Shown piece after piece: positions 6,854 through 12,830 of a stretch of DNA of 13,978 bases. The notes beneath the pieces are model-generated. The model made no database searches and was not told the origin of the DNA. It saw nothing but the letters and a program-made list of their open reading frames with translations. Within the stretch, counting starts at the first letter, position 1; every line of letters starts with the position of its first letter. Origin of the DNA: JAAYBT01 sp964404395 (GTDB taxonomy: Bacteria; Bacillota; Clostridia; Acetivibrionales; DTU013). The translations under genes and the position numbers were made by a program. The stretch spans positions 1-13,978 of the forward strand of contig CAYOKA010000054.1 in NCBI GenBank assembly GCA_964404395.1, read 5' to 3'.

Positions 6854-9502
6854 ATGAAGTCCACAAAAAAGTCCGCTCCCGGCGGAGCATCAAAGAAAAG
6901 GAAAGTGTTTACCTTTATATGGAAATTTATAGCCACTTTTCTGACTTGCCTATTTGTTCTTATTGTAGCAATTGGCTGCGCATTCGGGGGCATTGTAGGA
7001 GGCGCAATTTACGGTTATATCGAAACTGCCGAGCCAATAACCGAAGAACAGCTTATTGCAAAGACCTCCGGCAATACCACATTTATATATGATTCAAAGG
7101 GAAAGATAATACAAAAGCTTACCGGCAAGGATAACATGGACAGCGAATATGTTTCGGACAAGGAGGTTCCCAAATACCTTAAGGATGCTATTATTGCAAT
7201 AGAAGATGAACGTTTTGAAGATCATAATGGAATTGATATACAGGGAATTATAAACGCGGGTCTAGGCTTTGCAAAAAGCATCGTTTCCGGCGACAGCTCC
7301 TCAGTACGAGGCGGCAGTACAATCACCCAACAGGTTGTCAAAAACATTACCGGCAAAACGACTCGCTCAATAGAGCGTAAAGTACAGGAATGGTATGCAG
7401 CAGTACAGTTGGAGAGAAAAATGGAAAAGTGGCAGATCCTCGAGCTTTATATGAACCTGAGCTATTGGGGCAACAGCTGCAACGGAGTTCAATCCGCATC
7501 CAAAAAGTATTTTGGCAAACCCGTCCAACAGCTGGATCTGGCTGAATGTGCGCTGCTTGCAGGTATTACAAATAGTCCGGGAACCCATAATCCCTTTTCT
7601 GAAAGCGGAAAGAAAAGTGCAAAAAAGCGCCAGGAAACTATATTGGCTAAAATGCTGGAGCTGGGTAAAATTAATCAGACACAGTTCAATCAAGCTATTA
7701 AGCAGAATCTGAAATATGCCCCCAGGTCACAATCACAAAAGGTCACCAGTGTACAAAGTTACTTTGTGGATCAGGTAATCATCGATGTCAGAGATGCTCT
7801 AATGGAAGAGAAAAATATTTCCTACACAGCGGCAAATTATATGATATACGGTGGCGGGTTGGAAATACACACCACCTTTGATGCAGCCATTCAAGCAGAC
7901 ATGGATTCGGTTTTTATGGATGATGAGTACTTTCCCCTGGTGAATAAAATGGCCGAAAGGCAGATGGAACATCCCCAAGCCGCAATGGCTATAGTTGACG
8001 TACAAAATGGCCATGTTAAAGCGCTTCGAGGCGGTTATGGTAAAAAGGAAGCAAGTAATACACTAAACCGCGCCTCATCTTCACAAATGAAGAGGCAGCC
8101 GGGCTCCAGTATTAAGCCCATAGCAGCATATGCGCCGGCCATCGATTTGAAATTGCTTACGCCGGCGACGATTATTGATGACATCCCTGCATACATGCTG
8201 ACAGGCAAGGATGCTGCTAGACCATACCCGCGCAACTATGACTGGAGGCATGATGGTCTGACAACTGCGAGAAACGGCCTGAAAAATTCTGTAAACGTCG
8301 TAGCGGCAAAAATTTGGAAGGATATACTTGGTGCGGACAACTCCATAGATTATCTTAAAAAGGTTGGAATCAACAGAGAAAATGAAAAGTACCTTTCGCT
8401 GGTCCTGGGCGGTCTGGAGGAAGGCGTAAATCCGCTACAAATGGCAGCAGCCTATGTGCCCTTTGCCCACGAGGGTATGTACTATGAGCCGACAACTTTT
8501 ACACTGGTCTTAGATGTCGAGGGCAGAGAAATGATTAACCGTAAGGCAGCCAAGTTCAACATTGCCTACAGTGAGCAGACAGCTTTCATTATGGTTGACA
8601 TGATGAAGGAGGTAACAAAGGGCAGAACCTCTCCTTACCCCCATAGTGGTACAGCAGTAAAAAACGTAACCGAAGAGATTGTAGGTATGCCTGTTGCAGG
8701 AAAGACAGGTACTACAAGTCTTAACATAGACAAGTGGTTCGTCGGTTATACCCCCTATTATTCCGCCGCTGTCTGGTACGGCTATGACAATAGCGGCAGT
8801 GAGCCTATAAAAATAACAACTCAGGAGTATGATCAGGCTCAGATAATTTGGGCTGCTGTTATGAAAAAGGTTCATGAGGGATTACCACAGAAGGATTTTG
8901 AAAAACCGGCTACCGGAATTGTTCAGAAGAAAATTTGCATATATTCAGGCAAAATTGCAACCGAGCTTTGTGCCCATGATCAAAGAGGAAATGCAACCAA
9001 GGTAGAGTATTTTATAAAAGGAACCGAACCAAGAGATGACGACCTGTGTACGCTGCATATTGAAGCACAGGTGTGTACCGAAAGCCAGGATACACTCAAG
9101 CGAAATCTACTGGCAGGTCCATATTGCCCTGAAGAAAATGTAGTAAGCAAGGTATTTATAGAACGCGCGGAGCCTTATGTCCCTGTGTATCCAAACGAAA
9201 CTGCTCCAAGAGATGTGGCCTATGAGCTGCCCGCAGGAGAATACTGTACAGTTCACGGAGAACCTGACCCGTCAACTCTGCCTGGTTTTGACGATTGGGA
9301 TATATTTGATTTTATACAATGGCCTGAAACCGGTAGACCCCCGGTAGACGATTCGCAGAATAATGGCGGTACGCACAATAGTGATGGCCCGAGCGGTAGT
9401 ATACATAGTGGCGACACAACAGATACCGGTTCAACGTCCCAAAGCAGCTCGGATAATGCCGACGGATCCAATAGCGATGCATCTGGAATTGGAACGCCTT
9501 AA
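6854..9502 (+). CDS. Class A penicillin-binding protein (bifunctional transglycosylase/transpeptidase)
   Basis: This bifunctional wall-synthesis enzyme of 882 residues polymerises lipid II into glycan strands and cross-links the stem peptides outside the membrane. A basic N-terminus precedes one membrane anchor (about 20-54). The GT51 glycosyltransferase domain (about 75-285) has the catalytic glutamate E117 in EDERF, the RGGSTITQQ motif (152-160), E174 in the ERKVQEW region, and ILELYMN (195-201). The transpeptidase domain (about 330-680) has S418-x-x-K421 (acylated serine), S479-V-N481 and K617-T-G-T, all intact, so it should bind beta-lactams. The tail is unusual: six cysteines lie at 695-798 (695, 706, 732, 741, 758, 798), then a low-complexity Ser/Asp/Gly/Asn stretch runs from about 833 to the end. 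Start: ATG with GGAGG 6 bases upstream. The gene is divergent from the XRE regulator and carries a promoter with an overlapping palindrome and a long structured leader. It could be called PBP1A/PonA-like; I leave the symbol empty. Confidence 0.96.
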   Translation: MKSTKKSAPGGASKKRKVFTFIWKFIATFLTCLFVLIVAIGCAFGGIVGGAIYGYIETAEPITEEQLIAKTSGNTTFIYDSKGKIIQKLTGKDNMDSEYVSDKEVPKYLKDAIIAIEDERFEDHNGIDIQGIINAGLGFAKSIVSGDSSSVRGGSTITQQVVKNITGKTTRSIERKVQEWYAAVQLERKMEKWQILELYMNLSYWGNSCNGVQSASKKYFGKPVQQLDLAECALLAGITNSPGTHNPFSESGKKSAKKRQETILAKMLELGKINQTQFNQAIKQNLKYAPRSQSQKVTSVQSYFVDQVIIDVRDALMEEKNISYTAANYMIYGGGLEIHTTFDAAIQADMDSVFMDDEYFPLVNKMAERQMEHPQAAMAIVDVQNGHVKALRGGYGKKEASNTLNRASSSQMKRQPGSSIKPIAAYAPAIDLKLLTPATIIDDIPAYMLTGKDAARPYPRNYDWRHDGLTTARNGLKNSVNVVAAKIWKDILGADNSIDYLKKVGINRENEKYLSLVLGGLEEGVNPLQMAAAYVPFAHEGMYYEPTTFTLVLDVEGREMINRKAAKFNIAYSEQTAFIMVDMMKEVTKGRTSPYPHSGTAVKNVTEEIVGMPVAGKTGTTSLNIDKWFVGYTPYYSAAVWYGYDNSGSEPIKITTQEYDQAQIIWAAVMKKVHEGLPQKDFEKPATGIVQKKICIYSGKIATELCAHDQRGNATKVEYFIKGTEPRDDDLCTLHIEAQVCTESQDTLKRNLLAGPYCPEENVVSKVFIERAEPYVPVYPNETAPRDVAYELPAGEYCTVHGEPDPSTLPGFDDWDIFDFIQWPETGRPPVDDSQNNGGTHNSDGPSGSIHSGDTTDTGSTSQSSSDNADGSNSDASGIGTP

Positions 9503-9528
9503 CCCGGCACAAGGGTCCCCGGCTCTGC

Positions 9529-9557
9529 TTGTCAGGCGCAAACCCTTCTGGTATACT
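9529..9557 (+). promoter_or_regulatory. Sigma-A-type promoter for proA
   Basis: TTGTCA (9529-9534), a 17-base spacer and TATACT (9552-9557) match the housekeeping consensus well. Transcription would start near 9564, leaving a leader of about 22 nt before the proA ATG at 9587. An AAGGGT/ACCCTT inverted repeat (9511-9516 and 9542-9547) brackets the -35 box. No terminator separates the PBP from this promoter, so read-through into proA is possible. Confidence 0.65.
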
Positions 9558-9586
9558 GTTTTAAACCGATATATCGAGGTGTTATT

Positions 9587-10882
9587 ATGAAAATTACACA
9601 AACCTGCAGTCAGGTCAAAGCTGCTTCCTTGAAGCTTGCTGCGGTAAGCACGGATGAAAAAAACAAGGCTCTGCTCAATATTGCTGAATCCCTGATTGCG
9701 CATAAGCAGGAAATATTTAAGTCCAATGAGGAGGATCTTAGAAGGAGCGAAGCAGAAAAGCTCCCCTTTCCGCTGCTTAAGAGGCTCAAGTTTGACGATG
9801 CAAAGCTAAACGATGTCATAGATGGTATACACAGCCTGATTAAGCTGGAGGATCCGGTAGGTAAGACACTTTTATCCACTCAGCTCGATGAAGGGCTGGA
9901 GCTCTATAAGGTAACCTGTCCCATAGGCGTGATTGGTGTTATTTTCGAATCAAGGCCGGACGCTTTGGTGCAGATATCCACTCTTTGCCTGAAAAGCGGT
10001 AACGGCGTTCTTTTGAAGGGCGGCTCCGAGGCCAGAGAAACCAACAGAATATTGTCCGAGATTATTATATCTGCCTCTGAGGAAGCCGGTATGCCAAAAG
10101 GCTGGTGCGGCCTTCTTGAAACAAGAGCGGACATCAATGAGCTGCTCAAGCAGGACAAATATGTGGATTTAATTATTCCCAGAGGTTCCAATGAATTTGT
10201 CAGGTATATCATGAATAACACTAATATATCAGTTATGGGGCATGCCGATGGAATATGCCACTGCTTTATTGATGCCTCTACCGATTTGGACATGGCTGTA
10301 GGTATCGCCATTGATTCCAAAACACAATATGTGGCTGTCTGCAACGCCCTGGAAACCCTACTGGTTCATAAGGACATTGCCGGGGACTTTCTGCCGCTTC
10401 TGAAGAAGGCTGCCGATCTGAAAAATCTGGAATTGTTCGGATGCCCCGATACACTTTCCAAAATTCCTGTTAAAGCCGCTGCTGATGAAGACTGGAGAAC
10501 CGAGTATTTAGATTATAAGCTGTCCATTAAAGTAGTACAGAATCTGGGTGAGGCCATTGACCATATAAATAAATACGGCTCAGGTCACACCGATTCCATC
10601 GTCACCGCCGACAGGGAACATGCCGCTCGCTTTATGGCCCTTGTAGACTCGGGCAACGTGTTTTGGAACTGTTCCACACGTTTTAGCGACGGTTTCAAAT
10701 ATGGCTTAGGTGCAGAGGTGGGCATCAGCACGGGAAAGCTTCACTCTAGAGGGCCGGTTGGGCTGGAAGGCCTTGTCATATATAAATACAATCTGATTGG
10801 TAATGGCCAAATTGTAGCGGACTATGCGGAAAAGAGAAGCTGCTTCACCCACAGAAATTTGAACAAAAGCTTCCCACTGTAA
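9587..10882 (+). CDS. proA: Glutamate-5-semialdehyde dehydrogenase (gamma-glutamyl phosphate reductase)
   Basis: ProA reduces gamma-glutamyl phosphate with NADPH to glutamate-5-semialdehyde, the second step of proline synthesis from glutamate. The protein has 431 residues, normal to slightly long for the family. Motifs in order: PIGVIGVIFESRPDAL (112-127), LLKGGSEA (142-149), PRGSNEFVRYI (198-208), the catalytic cysteine C252 in AVCNALETLLVH, and the C-terminal signature FSDGFKYGLGAEVGISTGKLHSRGP split over 366-390. The wording around 355-420 (SGNVFWNCSTRF, VGLEGLVIYKY, then GNGQIVADYAEKR) is closer to eukaryotic P5CS and yeast Pro2 than to E. coli-type ProA, as judged from memory. GAGGTG lies 5 bases before the ATG. 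The partner kinase gene proB is not in the window. The gene has its own promoter and may be co-transcribed with the unknown gene 34 bases downstream. Confidence 0.96.
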   Translation: MKITQTCSQVKAASLKLAAVSTDEKNKALLNIAESLIAHKQEIFKSNEEDLRRSEAEKLPFPLLKRLKFDDAKLNDVIDGIHSLIKLEDPVGKTLLSTQLDEGLELYKVTCPIGVIGVIFESRPDALVQISTLCLKSGNGVLLKGGSEARETNRILSEIIISASEEAGMPKGWCGLLETRADINELLKQDKYVDLIIPRGSNEFVRYIMNNTNISVMGHADGICHCFIDASTDLDMAVGIAIDSKTQYVAVCNALETLLVHKDIAGDFLPLLKKAADLKNLELFGCPDTLSKIPVKAAADEDWRTEYLDYKLSIKVVQNLGEAIDHINKYGSGHTDSIVTADREHAARFMALVDSGNVFWNCSTRFSDGFKYGLGAEVGISTGKLHSRGPVGLEGLVIYKYNLIGNGQIVADYAEKRSCFTHRNLNKSFPL

Positions 10883-10901
10883 TGAACATATCACATTACA
10901 G
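10877..10901. repeat. Small dyad at the proA stop
   Basis: CTGTAATG (10877-10884) and CATTACAG (10894-10901) are perfect eight-base arms with a 9-base loop. The proA stop codon lies in the left arm and the possible ribosome binding site of the next gene overlaps the right arm. There is no strong T run, so it is a poor terminator. It could moderate read-through or translation of the downstream gene. Confidence 0.35.
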
Positions 10902-10916
10902 AGGATTTTACATAAT

Positions 10917-11342
10917 ATGAAATGTGAATATAAAACAATGGTGAGTATTATGGGAAATCAGCTAAGCTTAGATAATATTACAAACACGCTTTTGACGCTT
11001 CAGAAGTTGAGATATTTGTATGACCCAAAAGCACGTTCGGAAAATAGAGACCCCCGCTATGTGGAGCCGGACAAATTGTCCTTGATGCAGGAGCTTTTAT
11101 CCGTTGCCTCGAGCTTAATGCCCCAGATGAGAGGTCCCTCATACAGCGTAGCTTTTAGCTCCTGCAATCAGTACAGCAGCACATACCGCGATCTCAAGCG
11201 CCAGATCAGAGGCATGAGCAGGATTAACTTCGACCAGAATAGTATCCTCGAAATATTGAAGCTGGTCACCCCTATATTGGAGAACAGGCAGAGGCTATTC
11301 GTGGATAAAACCGTTAAAATTATTGATATCCTTCAAGCATAA
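10917..11342 (+). CDS. Hypothetical protein, small soluble and mostly helical
   Basis: I do not recognise this 141-residue protein. It has no signal peptide or membrane segment and no enzyme motif. Two helical parts stand out: an N-terminal one (about 17-36, LSLDNITNTLLTLQKLRYLY) and a C-terminal one (about 108-140) with regularly spaced Leu/Ile. A polar, arginine-rich middle joins them and includes KARSENRDPRY (38-48) and a serine-rich patch near 80-90. The regular codon pattern, the position 34 bases after proA and the following promoter all support a real gene. The start is uncertain: the ATG at 10917 has GAGG 12 bases upstream, while the ATG at 10950 has GGTGAG 4 bases upstream and would give 130 residues. 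Its placement after proA suggests co-transcription, but no functional link is visible. Confidence 0.75.
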   Translation: MKCEYKTMVSIMGNQLSLDNITNTLLTLQKLRYLYDPKARSENRDPRYVEPDKLSLMQELLSVASSLMPQMRGPSYSVAFSSCNQYSSTYRDLKRQIRGMSRINFDQNSILEILKLVTPILENRQRLFVDKTVKIIDILQA

Positions 11343-11348
11343 AACTCA

Positions 11349-11378
11349 TTGACAATGCCTGCCTGTTGTGATTATAAT
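11349..11378 (+). promoter_or_regulatory. Sigma-A-type promoter for the acyltransferase gene
   Basis: A consensus TTGACA (11349-11354) and a consensus TATAAT (11373-11378) are separated by 18 bases. Transcription would start near 11385, about 49 nt before the ATG at 11434. It begins directly after the stop codon of the preceding gene, so the acyltransferase has its own start even if read-through occurs. Confidence 0.7.
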
Positions 11379-11433
11379 AATCTTGTCTTTACTCAAGAGT
11401 CACTGATTACATCGGAAGTTCGGGAGAGTAACT

Positions 11434-12678
11434 ATGGCAGTGAGGAAATACAAAGCCTCAATAATATTACATAAATTCTTGAAACCATTCTTCAGCTTTT
11501 ATATGAAGCGGCTATTTAATTACAACATAGTGAATAAAGATATTTTGAAAACTATAAATCCGCCTTATATTGTTTTGCCCAACCATACAAACTTTTGGGA
11601 TCCATTTCTTTTGTCCATGTGTTTTCCTCAACCGATATATTTTCTTGCATCCGACGCATATTTTAGAAGCCCTGTACTAAGGCAGCTTCTCAAGCTTGTT
11701 GGAGCCATTCCTAAGACAAAGCTGGTCACAGATCCGGGAGCAATACGTGGGATTCTTCAGGTAACTAAAAACAACGGTATCATAGGAATATTCCCTGAAG
11801 GCAGACGCAATTGGGATGGCAAAACACTTCCCTTACTTCACCCAACGGCAAAGCTAATTAAATTACTAAAAATTCCTGTCATCTCAGTATTGTTTAAGGG
11901 TGCAAGCCTGTCTATGCCAAGATGGTCCTCCGGCACAAGGAAGGGTAGCTTGAATATGGAGCTATCAAAGGTTTTGGATTCCAACGAAATAAAAGCCCTC
12001 ACTGCAGATGAAATATTCGCAAAAATAACGCAAAGCCTACAATACAGTGAATATGACTACCAGCGCATACATATGCACAAGTTTACGGGAAAGAGAAAAG
12101 CAGAGCATCTTGAACTTTTTCTTTTTTCATGTCCTGAGTGCAAGAGTATCGATAGTATGGCCTCGGATGCAGACACTTTTAAATGCAGTGCCTGTGGCTA
12201 TCATACAGTTTATAATTCCTATGGTTTTTTCGAGAGCGATGCGAATATATTGCATTTTGACAACCCCATGGATTGGAATCTTTGGCAGCTGAAGCATCTT
12301 CATAAATTAGTATCCGAAACCATTAGGTCCGAGGAAAGGCAGGCAATTCTGCATGAGCATGCAATTATCCTGCGTACAGGAAGCAGTTCGGGCTTGCTGA
12401 GCAAGGGCACCGATGAAGGAACTCTTTTACTGTATCCTGATATGCTGGTTTATTCCCTTCGCGAAAATCATGAGCTACACTTTCCCATCAGTGATATAAC
12501 GGGAGGTAATATCCAATTTAACAACCAGCTTGAATTTATTTTTAACAAAATGCGATATCGGTTTAGTGCAAAAAATGGTAGGATGCATGCCTACAAATTT
12601 GTAAAAGCGATTGAGACCATTAAATCAATTAGCAGATTAGAAGATATAGCGAAGCCGAAGGAATTGGCAACACACTAA
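11434..12678 (+). CDS. PlsC-type acyltransferase with C-terminal zinc ribbon
   Basis: The N-terminal part (about 30-210) is a PlsC/LPLAT acyltransferase: the catalytic NHTNFWD holds the H-x4-D motif (H51, D56) and FPEGRRNWDG (120-129) holds the EGxR substrate-binding motif. Such enzymes usually acylate lysophosphatidic acid or related lipids at the membrane. The usual length is about 200-250 residues; this protein has 414. The extension starts with a treble-clef or ribbon-like zinc site, C233-P-E-C236 and C251-S-A-C254. About 150 further residues follow, ending in short beta-like segments (about 328-378: GTLLLYPDMLVYSL, HELHFPISDI, LEFIFNKMRYRFSA) that recall a PH or GRAM-type fold. That last point is a guess. 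There is no clear transmembrane helix, so attachment is probably peripheral. GGGAG is placed well before the ATG. Tandem stops TAA TAG end the gene. I withhold the symbol plsC because the substrate may differ. Confidence 0.88.
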   Translation: MAVRKYKASIILHKFLKPFFSFYMKRLFNYNIVNKDILKTINPPYIVLPNHTNFWDPFLLSMCFPQPIYFLASDAYFRSPVLRQLLKLVGAIPKTKLVTDPGAIRGILQVTKNNGIIGIFPEGRRNWDGKTLPLLHPTAKLIKLLKIPVISVLFKGASLSMPRWSSGTRKGSLNMELSKVLDSNEIKALTADEIFAKITQSLQYSEYDYQRIHMHKFTGKRKAEHLELFLFSCPECKSIDSMASDADTFKCSACGYHTVYNSYGFFESDANILHFDNPMDWNLWQLKHLHKLVSETIRSEERQAILHEHAIILRTGSSSGLLSKGTDEGTLLLYPDMLVYSLRENHELHFPISDITGGNIQFNNQLEFIFNKMRYRFSAKNGRMHAYKFVKAIETIKSISRLEDIAKPKELATH

Positions 12679-12680
12679 TA

Positions 12681-12800
12681 GGGCATTTTGCGATGTACCA
12701 TGTTTTGAGCTCAGCTGTACAATATATTGCGGGTATGTATGAAAGTATGTCACTATATATTGTGCCGCTGAGTTTGATTAAGGTTACATCGCAAAAGCCT
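12681..12800. repeat. 120-base dyad element (MITE-like or structured RNA)
   Basis: The outer arms are 12681-12699 and 12782-12800: GGC pairs with GCC, then TTTTGCGATGTA with TACATCGCAAAA, then CC with GG, giving 17 pairs with two single-base bulges. Further in, CTCAGC (12710-12715) pairs with GCTGAG (12767-12772) and ACAATATAT (12719-12727) with ATATATTGT (12755-12763). The whole unit can therefore fold into one long interrupted hairpin. It starts in the second stop codon of the acyltransferase gene, ends about 30 bases before the symporter start, and has AATA on both sides. It may be a small non-autonomous mobile element or a regulatory RNA; it lacks the T run of a terminator. Confidence 0.55.
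12719..12764. repeat. Second direct repeat pair with ATATATTG core
   Basis: ACAATATATTGCG (12719-12731) and ACTATATATTGTG (12752-12764) lie 33 bases apart in the centre of the dyad element. They match the pair at 38-82 in order, in the A/T difference at the third base and almost in spacing (31 versus 33). The intervening bases differ between the two loci, so it is the motif, not a long block, that is shared. Confidence 0.5.
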
Positions 12801-12830
12801 TTAATAATAAAGATTTTTGGAGGGGTACAT

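Noticed and set aside
8510..8875. 121-codon minus-strand frame inside the PBP
   Set aside because: It is antisense to the intact transpeptidase domain and has no independent support.
12681..12800. Intrinsic terminator after the acyltransferase gene
   Set aside because: The dyad is far longer than a terminator and is followed by TTTAATAATAAAG rather than a T run.
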